A DNA stretch of 64,000 nucleotides, from NCBI RefSeq assembly GCF_009600315.1, contig NZ_WIWC01000004.1, positions 62,001 through 126,000 on the forward strand, written 5' to 3'. The notes below the pieces were generated by a model that searched no databases, had not been told where the DNA came from, and saw only the letters and a list, made by a program, of their open reading frames with translations. A program made the translations under genes and the position numbers. Origin of the DNA: Pseudomonas helleri. GTDB lineage: Bacteria; Pseudomonadota; Gammaproteobacteria; Pseudomonadales; Pseudomonadaceae. Below, in pieces: positions 38,017 to 46,511 of the stretch; position 1 is the first letter of the stretch; the number at the start of each line of letters is the position of its first letter.

Positions 38017-40368
38017 TCAGTGGCCTTTGCCCGAGTGACCACCCGCATGCCCTGTTCCAGAGCGTTCGCCATTGCCTTCCTGCGGGGTTTGGCGAGCGGC
38101 TTTGACCGCTTGATCTGCATCCACCTGCGCCTTGGCGGCTTCATCGCCCAATTGGTCGAGGGCTTGAAGGTTGGTTTTGCGGACACTTTCAACAAAGCCG
38201 GTGAAAGGCAAGTCAGTGATGCCGATCATGCCAAAGTGACCGTTCTCGCCGTCCAGCAAGCGGCCTGTCACGGGTTGATCCAAATACTGGAACCAGTGCA
38301 CACCGACAATCGAAGGTTCAGCCACGGCCTGTTTGATGAATTTCGCATACGCCGGCCCACGGGCTTCTTCGTTGGCAACCTCGGTCACACCTCCCCAGAA
38401 CGGGCCACGGTCACGGGAACCGAAGTTGAACTCGGTAATCATCACCGGCTTGTTCAACTCGCGCAGTTTGGCGAAGTCATAGCCGTCCTGCGGTTGCAGG
38501 GTATAAAAGTTGAAACTCAAGACATCGCAGTACTGCGCGCACGAAGCCACGGCTTCCGGCGTGCTGACTGAAAACCGCCCGCCGAGCAGCAAGTGATTGG
38601 GGGCATGCCATTTCAGGGAGTCAGAGATGGTCTTGAAATACGTGTCGGCAAAGACCTTTTGAAAGTACTGATAGTCCGCCTCGATTTGCGGATGCTCGGG
38701 ATTGGGCGTGGGGGCCTCGAAACCCGGATCTTCCATCAATTCCCACGCGGGGATGTCCACGCCCCAGGCTTTGGACAGGCCTTGCTGGTTGCGGTACTTG
38801 TCCCGCAACTGCTTGAGGAACGCCCGTTTGGCAGGCACATCAGTGGTCAAGCGTAAGGTGCCGAAAGCGAGGGCATAACGCGACTTTGGATCAGTTCCGG
38901 GGCCAGCCCACGCCAGTTCGTTATCGGCAAAATAGCCAATCAGCCACGGGTCATCACGGTGATCGCGGGCGGCAATGGCCACCGCACGCTCTGTGGCCAT
39001 GGCAAAACGCGGGTCGAACGGGTCAGGCATACCGCCCCACCAGTCGCTGCCGGTACTGATACTGGCATAGTCGCCAACAATCGACAGCGGCAAGGTGTAA
39101 GGCACGCGGTCGTTGAGGCCCAGCGCGGGGTCACTCCAGTTGCCGATGGTGTTAAAGCCCCAGGCTTGCAAGCGATCCAGGGTATGGGTTTGCCAGCGCT
39201 TGGCGTCAAACGCTTCAGGGGCGCACGCAATAACAGGTTCAGAGCCGGGTTGCGTTGTGCCGGCTACGCAAGGCTCACCGTAAATACGTTGCAGGTTAGC
39301 CCCATAGAAGTTGTACCAGCGCCCGGCGTTGTACCCGCGGCCCTGCGAAGCGCCGTTGCCGTTGTTATGGTCCGAAGAACCGTAATAACCCGCCAGCGGT
39401 GCATTGCCGTTGGGCAAATCGGTAAACATCCAGTCACGGCCCGCGATATAGGTCTGACTGTCATTGGCGGTCACCGCATTCAGCCCCAACGAATAAAACG
39501 GATGCCCTTCGGGCGTCACCAGATTCCAGCGACCATTGCGTTTTTCAGTGTGGAAAAAGCCCGTCGCTTCAAATGCGGGGCCTTTGAGCCAGCCACCGTA
39601 TTTGTCCACATCGGTACGGTTGGCCAACCAGCCCTTGAGTTGCTGTTGTTCTTTGGCAGCAGCCGCTTTGAGCTGTTCGTCATTGGCCACACGCTCCGGC
39701 CATTTAGCTCGGGTCGACTGACCGTAACCGTCCACGATTGAGCTGTAGACCGACTTGATGACGCCCTCGCCATCCTGCACACCGAAGCGCTCCAGCAAGA
39801 TGCTTTGCGCGGCCTTGGGCTGTGGGATCGACAGGGTTACGGACGCCACTTGGCTGCGATCAATCTGGCCCTGACTGCTGACCAGCAGAATGCGTTGCCC
39901 GTCCAGAGTCATTGGCATCGGCGGGCCTGCGCGCATGCCTTGGCTATGCGGCGAATTCGCCTGTAATGGCAGCAGCAGAGTTTGCGCAGGACCTGCCGGT
40001 AAATCGACGCGGCTGGTGAGGGTCTTGCCGTCCGTGCTCTTGACGGTGATATCGAGGGTCAGTGCCCAGTTCATCGCATTCTGAATGCGCAGCGTCATCA
40101 TGCCCGACTGTGACCAGTCCCAGACCCCGGTCTGCGGGGTCAACCGCAAACTGGGGGCGGCGGCCGGACTGAACGTCACGCGGCGCAGCACTTCGCCTCC
40201 GGCCGTTTGCTCCGCATTGTATTGCGGCAAGTCCGCATCTTCGGTCGCCACTTTCACCACATCGGCGGGGCGAACGAAGTTGAACAGGGTCTGTTGACTG
40301 GTAGGCGCCGCCAACAGCGGCGTCGTGACCAGCAGCGCTAAAACAGCAGAGAGCGAGCGGCGAATCAT
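38017..40368 (-). CDS. GH50/GH42-like glycoside hydrolase (beta-agarase-like), exported
   Basis: A 783-aa protein with a Sec signal (MIRRSLSAVLALLVTTPLLAAPT). A beta-sandwich-like N-terminal part (about 30-230) precedes a TIM-barrel glycosidase. The barrel has GRWNLVTPEGHPFYSLGLNA (about 285), the probable acid/base glutamate in YFADNELAWAG (about 485) and the probable nucleophile in PVMITEFNFGSRDRG (about 650). These resemble GH50 agarases. The C-terminus is a Gly/His-rich tail (GTGHAGGHSGKGH). Pseudomonads do not usually grow on agar, so the real substrate may be another beta-galactan or an exopolysaccharide; this is inference. Confidence 0.75.
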   Translation of the reverse strand: MIRRSLSAVLALLVTTPLLAAPTSQQTLFNFVRPADVVKVATEDADLPQYNAEQTAGGEVLRRVTFSPAAAPSLRLTPQTGVWDWSQSGMMTLRIQNAMNWALTLDITVKSTDGKTLTSRVDLPAGPAQTLLLPLQANSPHSQGMRAGPPMPMTLDGQRILLVSSQGQIDRSQVASVTLSIPQPKAAQSILLERFGVQDGEGVIKSVYSSIVDGYGQSTRAKWPERVANDEQLKAAAAKEQQQLKGWLANRTDVDKYGGWLKGPAFEATGFFHTEKRNGRWNLVTPEGHPFYSLGLNAVTANDSQTYIAGRDWMFTDLPNGNAPLAGYYGSSDHNNGNGASQGRGYNAGRWYNFYGANLQRIYGEPCVAGTTQPGSEPVIACAPEAFDAKRWQTHTLDRLQAWGFNTIGNWSDPALGLNDRVPYTLPLSIVGDYASISTGSDWWGGMPDPFDPRFAMATERAVAIAARDHRDDPWLIGYFADNELAWAGPGTDPKSRYALAFGTLRLTTDVPAKRAFLKQLRDKYRNQQGLSKAWGVDIPAWELMEDPGFEAPTPNPEHPQIEADYQYFQKVFADTYFKTISDSLKWHAPNHLLLGGRFSVSTPEAVASCAQYCDVLSFNFYTLQPQDGYDFAKLRELNKPVMITEFNFGSRDRGPFWGGVTEVANEEARGPAYAKFIKQAVAEPSIVGVHWFQYLDQPVTGRLLDGENGHFGMIGITDLPFTGFVESVRKTNLQALDQLGDEAAKAQVDADQAVKAARQTPQEGNGERSGTGHAGGHSGKGH

Positions 40369-40442
40369 ATGGTTCAGGTTCTCCCTAACGGCCGAAAGCC
40401 GGCCTGTGAGGTTTCGAATGTCACAGCATAGACGACTGCAAA

Positions 40443-40460
40443 GCCGGCAATTGAGCCGGC
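40443..40460 (-). terminator. short GC hairpin downstream of dinG
   Basis: Stem GCCGGC / GCCGGC (self-complementary) with loop AATTGA, seven bases after the dinG stop. There is only a weak T-run on the minus strand. Confidence 0.45.
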
Positions 40461-40466
40461 CTGCAC

Positions 40467-42611
40467 TTATGAAATTTCACGACGAAATGGCGGCAGGGCA
40501 TTCAGAATCGCCTTGCCATAGCGCTGAGTGACCAGCCGACGATCCAGCAACGTGATGGTGCCGCGGTCCTGCTCAGTGCGCAGTAAACGACCACACGCCT
40601 GTACCAGTTTGAGCGAGGCATCAGGCACCGAAATCTCCATGAATGGATTACCGCCACGGGCTTCGATCCAGTCAGCCAGTGCGGCTTCGACAGGATCATC
40701 GGGCACCGAGAACGGGATTTTAGCGATGACCACGTGTTCGCAGTACGCGCCGGGTAAATCCACCCCTTCAGCAAAACTGGCCAGCCCGAACAACACGCTG
40801 GAATCGCCGCCGTCCACCCGCGCCTTGTGCTTATTAAGGGTTTCCTGTTTTGACAGGTTGCCCTGAATGAACACTTGTTTACGCCAGTCGCGCTCCAGGC
40901 CGTCGAAGACGTCCTGCATTTGCTTGCGCGAGGAGAACAGCACCAGCGTGCCCCGCGAGCCTTCAACCAAACCGGGCAAGTCACGAATGATTGCTGCGGT
41001 ATGGGCCACAGCATCGCGCGGGTCGGCTTTGAGGTCAGGTACGCGCAAAACTCCGGCATCTGCGTGATGAAACGGACTTGGCACCACCGCCGTCACAGCG
41101 GCTTTGGGCAGCCCGGCACGCATGCGAAAACGGTCAAATGTGCCCAGCGCAGTCAACGTCGCCGACGTGACCAACGCGCCGTAGGCGACGTTCCACAGGT
41201 TACGGCGAAGCATTTCGGCGGCAAGAATCGGGCTGGCATTGACTTCGATATCAAACAGCGAGCCGCTCTCGGCCAGGGTTAGCCAGCGTGCCATGGGCGG
41301 ATTGTCTTCAGGGTCTTCGGTGGTGAACGCAGTCCACAATTCCCAATTGCCCTGAGCACGGGATAACAGACTGCCAAACAGCGGATACCATTCTTCGGCC
41401 TGATTGCTGGTGATGCCGATATTGACCTCACCATCCATGCCGTCCTTGAGAATCTCGGTCAGACGCGTGAACAGATCAGTCAGGCGCGAGAAGCCTTTTT
41501 TCAGTTCGATGCCCATTTCACGCAAGTGATCTGGAATCAGCCCCCCGACAAAACGGTGGCGTGGACGCTCACGGCCTTCGGGCTCGTCACCGGGTTTGAA
41601 ATCGGCAATTTGCTCGCAGGCGCTGAACATGAACTGTTGCTGGCCTTTGATCTCTTTCGCCAGCTCCGGAACCTGCTCCAGCAAACGCCCCAGATCACCC
41701 GGCAACGGGTGCTGAGCCAGCAGTTTGGTGAGGTTTTTTGCGGTTTGTTCCAACCAGTCGGCAGTTGAGCGCAAACGGGTGTAATGCGCGAAATGGCCGA
41801 TGGCCTTGTCGGGCAAGTGATGGCCTTCGTCGAACACATACAGCGTGTCACGCGGATCGGGCAGCACCGCGCCGCCGCCCAGCGCCAGATCGGCCAGCAC
41901 CATGTCGTGGTTAGTGACGATGACATCCACCTTGCTCATGCCTTCGCGCGCTTTATAAAAGGCGCACTGACCGAAGTTGGGGCAATGACGGTTGGTGCAC
42001 TGGCTGTGATCGGTGGTAAGACGCGCCCAGTCCTGGTCTTCCAGGGCTTGGGGCCAACTGTCACGATCGCCATCCCACTTATTACCGGCGAGCTTTTCGA
42101 TCATGCTGGTAAACAGTTTTTGGCTGGCCTCATCGACTTCAATCTTGAAGCCTTCCTCCTCAAACAGCTGCGCCGTCGCGGTTTGCGCGTGGCCCTCTTG
42201 CAGCAGCATGTCGAGTTTGGACAGGCACATATAACGCCCGCGCCCCTTGGCCAGCGCGAAGCTGAAATTCAGCCCGCTGTTGCGCATCAGGTCGGGAAGA
42301 TCTTTGTAGACAATTTGTTCCTGCAGCGCGACCGTCGCCGTGGCGATCACCAGACGCTTGCCAGCTGCTTTAGCCGTGGGAATGGCCGCCAGGCTATAAG
42401 CGACGGTTTTACCCGTGCCGGTGCCGGCCTCTACGGCAACCACGGCCGGGTCACCACTGCGGTGACCTTCATCATCGGTGTCGATAGCGCCCAGCACTTT
42501 GGCCACTTCAGCGATCATCAAACGCTGGCCATAGCGCGGCTTGAGGCTCTTGGCTTCGAGAAAACGCGAGTAGGCGCCCTGGATCTGGGATTTGAGTTCG
42601 GTACTAATCAT
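40467..42611 (-). CDS. dinG: ATP-dependent DNA helicase DinG
   Basis: A 714-aa XPD-like 5'-3' helicase that unwinds R-loops and D-loops. Walker A is EAGTGTGKTVAYSLAAIPTA (about 50-70). The iron-sulfur cysteines are in RYMCLSK and CTNRHCPNFGQCAFYK. The DEAH-like box is YVFDEGHHLPDKA, and the C-terminal motif QACGRLLRTEQDRGTITLLD. The start chosen is the ATG giving MISTELKSQIQGAY, as in E. coli-type DinG; the frame is open 20 codons further upstream. It is divergent from the CopD-like gene, which begins about 100 bases away. Confidence 0.94.
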   Translation of the reverse strand: MISTELKSQIQGAYSRFLEAKSLKPRYGQRLMIAEVAKVLGAIDTDDEGHRSGDPAVVAVEAGTGTGKTVAYSLAAIPTAKAAGKRLVIATATVALQEQIVYKDLPDLMRNSGLNFSFALAKGRGRYMCLSKLDMLLQEGHAQTATAQLFEEEGFKIEVDEASQKLFTSMIEKLAGNKWDGDRDSWPQALEDQDWARLTTDHSQCTNRHCPNFGQCAFYKAREGMSKVDVIVTNHDMVLADLALGGGAVLPDPRDTLYVFDEGHHLPDKAIGHFAHYTRLRSTADWLEQTAKNLTKLLAQHPLPGDLGRLLEQVPELAKEIKGQQQFMFSACEQIADFKPGDEPEGRERPRHRFVGGLIPDHLREMGIELKKGFSRLTDLFTRLTEILKDGMDGEVNIGITSNQAEEWYPLFGSLLSRAQGNWELWTAFTTEDPEDNPPMARWLTLAESGSLFDIEVNASPILAAEMLRRNLWNVAYGALVTSATLTALGTFDRFRMRAGLPKAAVTAVVPSPFHHADAGVLRVPDLKADPRDAVAHTAAIIRDLPGLVEGSRGTLVLFSSRKQMQDVFDGLERDWRKQVFIQGNLSKQETLNKHKARVDGGDSSVLFGLASFAEGVDLPGAYCEHVVIAKIPFSVPDDPVEAALADWIEARGGNPFMEISVPDASLKLVQACGRLLRTEQDRGTITLLDRRLVTQRYGKAILNALPPFRREIS

Positions 42612-42709
42612 GGTTCTTCGGGCGCAAGAAACGCTGGATAAATTTTCAGTGGTTCGAATGGCCGCTATCATACCCCGCTAATTCATCCTGCGCCGAACGG
42701 AGTACCCCA

Positions 42710-43174
42710 ATGACCGCCTTTTCCTTCACCTACAGCCTTCATTTACTGGCCGCCATGCTGTGGGTGGGCGGCATGTTCTTCGCCTGGATGATCCTGCGCC
42801 CTGCCGCTGTAGCAGCCCTTGAGGGGCCCGCACGGTTGAAGCTGTGGGTAGAAGTGTTTCAGCGTTTTTTTGTGTGGGTGTGGGTGGCAGTGATCATTTT
42901 GCCGATAAGCGGTGTGGGTCTGTTACAGATGCGGTTCAGCGGATTTGAAACCGCACCACGGTATGTGCAGGTGATGATGGGTTTGTACATCGTGATGGTG
43001 GCGTTGTTTATCCGGGTTCAGTCACTACAGGTACCGGAGTTACGCCGGGCAGTTGAGGCTCAGGAATGGGCGGCCGGTGCAGCGGTGATGGGCAGTATTC
43101 GTCGCTTGGTGGGGTGTAATTTGATTGTGGGCGTGGTGCTCGTAGCCATTGCGGCGGCACGGCCGATGTTTTGA
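42710..43174 (+). CDS. CopD-family membrane protein
   Basis: A 154-aa integral membrane protein with four predicted spans. The first span includes HLLAAMLWVGGMFFAWMILRP, with a His and Trp pattern seen in the CopD/YcnJ-type family, and RVQSLQVPELRRAVEAQEW forms the last cytoplasmic loop. CopD-type proteins are linked to copper uptake or cytochrome-like haem handling, but this short form is only a distant relative and its role is unknown. It is monocistronic and ends at a palindromic repeat. Confidence 0.72.
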   Translation: MTAFSFTYSLHLLAAMLWVGGMFFAWMILRPAAVAALEGPARLKLWVEVFQRFFVWVWVAVIILPISGVGLLQMRFSGFETAPRYVQVMMGLYIVMVALFIRVQSLQVPELRRAVEAQEWAAGAAVMGSIRRLVGCNLIVGVVLVAIAAARPMF

Positions 43175-43194
43175 GAGACGCCACTGTGAAGCCT

Positions 43195-43223
43195 CAAGCT
43201 GCAAGCTGGCCGCTTGCAGCTTG
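43195..43223. repeat. palindromic repeat between convergent genes
   Basis: Perfect 12-base stem CAAGCTGCAAGC / GCTTGCAGCTTG with a 5-base loop (TGGCC). This type of CTGCAAGC palindrome is common in Pseudomonas intergenic DNA. It may serve as a terminator for both the CopD-like and the collagen-like gene. Confidence 0.7.
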
Positions 43224-43231
43224 AATGTCAT

Positions 43232-43990
43232 TTACAACCGATTGATCGTTACCGCACCGGCACTGCCGACTTCGCCCGGCTGACCAGCCAAACCTGGACG
43301 CCCAGGTTTGGCGCCATCGGTGCGATACACCACGCAGCCTTTGGATTTGCCCCCCGCGCCAGGCCGTCCAGCTTCGCCCGGTTTGCCTCCCGCGCCGCCA
43401 TCAACCCGGACGTTCACCAAGTCATCCGGGTAGTCACGTGGCAATTCAAGACGCACATGAGCCCCCGAAGCACCCGCCTGGCCATTACCGCCGTTATCAC
43501 CGTTATGGCCCTTGCCCGCAGAGCCCCATGTGCATCCCGGCTCGGAGCCGTTGCCACCATCCAGCCCGGCATAACCGGGCGCGCCCGTCCCGCCTCGCGC
43601 GTCAATGATCAGCTTGGGTGCTTGCAACGATTCAATCCGCACACTCAGGTCACGGGCCGGGCGCGCAGGTTTTTCATAATTGCCAGCCGCGCCACGGGCG
43701 TTGATCTGGCTGCCTTCTTCAAGTTCGGCCTGAGCCACGCGCAGTTCAATACCGGTGTCGGCCGGCACGATGGTGATGCGGGCCTCTTTTCCCAGATGCA
43801 GTTGGTCGATGTTGACCTGACTCACGCCCGCCGGTATCAGCAGGGTGCCGTAATCAGCCACATCGAGTTTTTCCAGCTGCAGCACGCCTGTAGTGGCAGG
43901 CAAACGCATGAAGGTATTGGCTTCAACCATGACAACTTCAGCATGGGCAAAAGGGCTGCACAGGGCAGCCAGCAGGCATAACTTACGCAT
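43232..43990 (-). CDS. secreted collagen-like Gly-rich protein
   Basis: A 252-aa protein with a Sec signal MRKLCLLAALCSPFAHA. A beta-type N-domain (about 18-120) has VEANTFMRLPATTGVLQLEKL and EEGSQINARGAAGNY. It is followed by collagen-like Gly-X-Y stretches (GAPGYAGLDGGNGSEPG, GHNGDNGGNGQAGASG, GKPGEAGRPGAGG, GAKPGRPGLAGQPGEVG) broken by a short beta segment (HVRLELPRDYPDDLVNVRV). Two cysteines flank the repeats. The start overlaps the stop of the DUF1145 gene by 8 bases. A longer in-frame start upstream lacks a signal peptide. Function unknown; a surface or matrix role is inferred. Confidence 0.78.
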   Translation of the reverse strand: MRKLCLLAALCSPFAHAEVVMVEANTFMRLPATTGVLQLEKLDVADYGTLLIPAGVSQVNIDQLHLGKEARITIVPADTGIELRVAQAELEEGSQINARGAAGNYEKPARPARDLSVRIESLQAPKLIIDARGGTGAPGYAGLDGGNGSEPGCTWGSAGKGHNGDNGGNGQAGASGAHVRLELPRDYPDDLVNVRVDGGAGGKPGEAGRPGAGGKSKGCVVYRTDGAKPGRPGLAGQPGEVGSAGAVTINRL

Positions 43991-44261
43991 GGCTGGGGTC
44001 TCGGTCGGTTGAAGGACGAAAAGTCTGTACGTGAAGAACGCCGAATAACAGGATGTACAGGCGGTCACGCCAAGGATGCGGACGATCCCGCAAGCTACGA
44101 TTGAATAAAAGTATTTCAAGCAAATGGGTCAGCAACAATAAGCTGCCAGCCAGATTAATCAGTAGATCAAAGGGGTTAATCAGCGGTGTGAAGACGTTGT
44201 AGAGCGCCACTCCCCAAAACAACACCACCAGTATTTTCCCCAACCCCCAAAGCACCTTCAT
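43983..44261 (-). CDS. DUF1145 family membrane protein
   Basis: A 92-aa inner-membrane protein with two or three spans (LWGLGKILVVLFWGVALYNV and INLAGSLLLLTHLLEILLF) and a basic tail (RSLRDRPHPWRDRLYILLFG). This matches DUF1145 (YhhL-like) by pattern. Function unknown. It overlaps the collagen-like gene by 8 bases (ATGCGTAA), so the two are probably translated together. Confidence 0.8.
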   Translation of the reverse strand: MKVLWGLGKILVVLFWGVALYNVFTPLINPFDLLINLAGSLLLLTHLLEILLFNRSLRDRPHPWRDRLYILLFGVLHVQTFRPSTDRDPSHA

Positions 44262-44618
44262 ACCCCTTGCCCTTTATAAGTTTTTCTTTGAACGCACATT
44301 AACGGCTCACGGGAGGCTGACGCCAGTGAGCAGGCTAAATAAATTCCCCACGCGTTTGATGATGGTGAGCCACAGCCACCGCGTTTGAGGATGTTGGCAC
44401 AAGCGCTCTAGACCGTGGTTTGGCCGCGTTTTTGGTCAGCGCTGGCGCTTTGTATGCCTTTTAAGCGGCCAGAAGCCCGGACAGTAAAGACCCGCCTCAG
44501 GGTCTGCGCCAGTCTGGCTAAATTTGACCCAGCGTTACGGTTTGCAATGAAACGGAACAGCCCCTAGGCCGCGAGGCGTGAGCAGGCTAGTCTTGGTCGT
44601 TCTGATTGAGGACTTTCC
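44262..44618. other. divergent intergenic region between DUF1145 and DUF6231 genes
   Basis: About 350 bases that must hold two divergent promoters. No gene seen. The stretch 44544-44568 is nearly the same as 1067-1092 and in the same orientation relative to the downstream gene. Confidence 0.45.
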
Positions 44619-45116
44619 ATGACGTCTGGTTTTTCTACACGCACGCCCCAGCAAGCACTGGCTGCATTGCTTGATCGCTATGCGCCATCTCGCTTGCTGG
44701 TGGTGGGCGCCAGCGAGTTTCCGGCGCTGGCCGCATTCAAGAACGCACACCCGGATGCCGTGGTCTGCCATGCCAGACCCGGGGCTCTGCCCCCACATCT
44801 GGCTGCACAACGCTTTGATCTGGCGCTGGTACTCGATTGCCTGGAGCATTTGCCCAAACGCGAAGGACTTGAACTGTTGGGCGGTATTCGTAATCTCAAT
44901 GCCAGTCGTATTGCCGTGCTGGCGGATCTGAACGCCTGTGGCTGGAAAGAAACCGACTTTTTCGCCTTGGCCTTACAAAGCAGTGAGCACTTCCAGCGCG
45001 ATGAACAGGTATTGACGCTGTTCACTTACGACCTGCGCGAGTACAAGCAAGTCCCCGACTGGCTCAATGCCAGGTTTTGGGCCAATCCAGAGAATTTTGG
45101 CAAGTACTGGTGGTAA
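44619..45116 (+). CDS. DUF6231 family protein
   Basis: A 165-aa soluble protein. A Rossmann-like pattern is visible, [20 protein letters not shown] (about 24-43), and [18 protein letters not shown] resembles the acidic and LEHL segments of class I methyltransferases, but the glycine-rich SAM motif is missing. The C-terminus [18 protein letters not shown] is aromatic-rich. Pseudomonas homologues are called DUF6231 as I recall. It lies 4 bases before the YchJ-like gene. Confidence 0.72.
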   Translation: MTSGFSTRTPQQALAALLDRYAPSRLLVVGASEFPALAAFKNAHPDAVVCHARPGALPPHLAAQRFDLALVLDCLEHLPKREGLELLGGIRNLNASRIAVLADLNACGWKETDFFALALQSSEHFQRDEQVLTLFTYDLREYKQVPDWLNARFWANPENFGKYWW

Positions 45117-45120
45117 ACCG

Positions 45121-45597
45121 ATGAATACCTCTATTTGCCCGTGCGGCAGCGGTAATTCGCTTGACGCCTGCTGCGGGCAGTATCACGCCGGGCATCCGCC
45201 TCCCAGCGCCGAATTGCTGATGCGTTCACGTTACAGTGCCTACGTGTTGGGGCTGATTGACTACCTTGTCGAGACGACGTTGCCCGTGCAGCAAGCAGGG
45301 CTTGATCGCCAGTCGATGTCCCAGTGGAGCGCGCAGAGCACCTGGCTGGGCCTGGAGGTTGAAAACAGCGAAGTGTTCGGCGGTCAACCAGAACACGCGT
45401 TTGTAACCTTTACTGCACGGTGGCACGACGCCAATGGCGAGCACAGCCATCGCGAACGCTCTTCATTTGTTCAACAGGCAGGTCGCTGGTATTTCATCGA
45501 CCCGACTGTGCCACTGAAAGTCGGACGCAATGATGCTTGCCCGTGTGACAGCGGGCTCAAATTCAAAAAATGTTGCGCCGGTTTTTTCAACCAGTAA
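45121..45597 (+). CDS. YchJ family protein with N- and C-terminal SEC-C motifs
   Basis: A 158-aa protein of the UPF0225/YchJ family. The N-terminal [13 protein letters not shown] and C-terminal [16 protein letters not shown] are SEC-C zinc-binding motifs, and the middle ([37 protein letters not shown]) is an NTF2-like fold. Function unknown. The ATG at 45121 is chosen ([11 protein letters not shown]); an in-frame upstream extension would overlap the DUF6231 gene. Confidence 0.88.
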   Translation: MNTSICPCGSGNSLDACCGQYHAGHPPPSAELLMRSRYSAYVLGLIDYLVETTLPVQQAGLDRQSMSQWSAQSTWLGLEVENSEVFGGQPEHAFVTFTARWHDANGEHSHRERSSFVQQAGRWYFIDPTVPLKVGRNDACPCDSGLKFKKCCAGFFNQ

Positions 45598-45626
45598 CCG
45601 GGCGAAAGCCCGATCAGGAGTAGCGA

Positions 45627-46112
45627 ATGGATTCTCGAACTCGGATAACTCGAACCTTGCTGTTGATGATGGTTCTGACACTCTCGGGTTGCGCCTCCTG
45701 GTTTGGTTCCGGTGACAAAGACCCGCAGGTGCAGCTGGTTCGTGTCGAACTGGTCAAGGCCAAGGTGTTGGAACAACGCTTCAAGCTGCATTTCAGGGTC
45801 GATAACCCCAATGACTCGACATTAACCGTGCGCGGAATCCGTTATGCGGTGTATCTGGGGCCGATAAAACTCAGTGAAGGTGAATACAGCCACTGGTTCA
45901 GCGTGAAGCCCAACAGCCACGCCCAGTTTGTGGTGCCGATCCGGACCAACCTGTGGCCCCATGTGCGGTCACTGGTCAAATTGCTTGAAACACCCGAGCA
46001 AGCTATCCCCTATCGCCTCGAAGGCACACTCGAAACAGGCCTGTTCTTCGGTTACGACGTGCACGTGATGCGTAAAGGCGAGATAATCGCCGCCGATTTT
46101 ATTCCAGAGTGA
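45627..46112 (+). CDS. LEA type 2 (WHy-domain) lipoprotein
   Basis: A 161-aa lipoprotein: signal [22 protein letters not shown] (lipobox LSGC), then an immunoglobulin-like LEA2/WHy domain with [20 protein letters not shown] and the aspartate-asparagine turn typical of the family. LEA2 proteins are associated with desiccation or stress protection; role here inferred. It follows the YchJ-like gene after 29 bases with CAGGAG as ribosome site. Confidence 0.82.
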   Translation: MDSRTRITRTLLLMMVLTLSGCASWFGSGDKDPQVQLVRVELVKAKVLEQRFKLHFRVDNPNDSTLTVRGIRYAVYLGPIKLSEGEYSHWFSVKPNSHAQFVVPIRTNLWPHVRSLVKLLETPEQAIPYRLEGTLETGLFFGYDVHVMRKGEIIAADFIPE

Positions 46113-46119
46113 TTCAGTA

Positions 46120-46338
46120 ATGACCCAGCAACCCCACGTTCATGGCCCAGACTGCAACCACGATCATGATCACCATGATCACGCCCATGACCACGACCAC
46201 GGTCACGTACACGTACACGGCCCTCACTGTGGCCATGCGCCTCAAGAGCCTGTGCGCAACGAACTGAAAGACGTTGGCCGCAACGACCCGTGCCCTTGTG
46301 GCAGCAGCAAGAAATTCAAAAAGTGCCACGGCGCCTGA
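46120..46338 (+). CDS. His-rich SEC-C motif protein
   Basis: A 72-aa protein. The first 42 residues hold a dense histidine/aspartate cluster ([20 protein letters not shown] and more) plus Cys-His pairs; the last 25 hold one SEC-C zinc motif [17 protein letters not shown]. Such N-termini bind Ni, Zn or Cu in metal chaperones. It starts 7 bases after the LEA2 gene and ends the four-gene unit before a strong terminator. Confidence 0.82.
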   Translation: MTQQPHVHGPDCNHDHDHHDHAHDHDHGHVHVHGPHCGHAPQEPVRNELKDVGRNDPCPCGSSKKFKKCHGA

Positions 46339-46355
46339 TCCTTTAAAGCGCCCGG

Positions 46356-46398
46356 CGCACGCCGCACCTGCTTTGAGCACGTGCGGCGTGCGTGTTTT
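46356..46398 (+). terminator. terminator of the DUF6231-YchJ-LEA2-SEC-C unit
   Basis: Perfect 12-base stem CGCACGCCGCAC / GTGCGGCGTGCG with a 13-base loop, followed by TGTTTTTG. It lies 17 bases after the SEC-C stop. Confidence 0.82.
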
Positions 46399-46511
46399 TG
46401 CGAACATGAAAAATCCCACAAATACTTTCAACCGATGCGCCATAGGGAGTAAAACAGAGAGCCCGCAGTGAATTGCAAAGGCTGCGTGAACCTTCCCTTC
46501 TGGAGCCCTTC

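Noticed and set aside
43214..43981. 255-codon plus-strand frame opposite the collagen-like gene
   Set aside because: Gly-rich coding on the minus strand keeps the opposite frame open; product has no protein-like features, while the minus strand has a signal peptide.
44619..45116. DUF6231 protein as a SAM-dependent methyltransferase
   Set aside because: The Rossmann-like pattern and LDCLEHL segment are suggestive, but the glycine-rich SAM-binding motif is not present, so no enzyme function is called.
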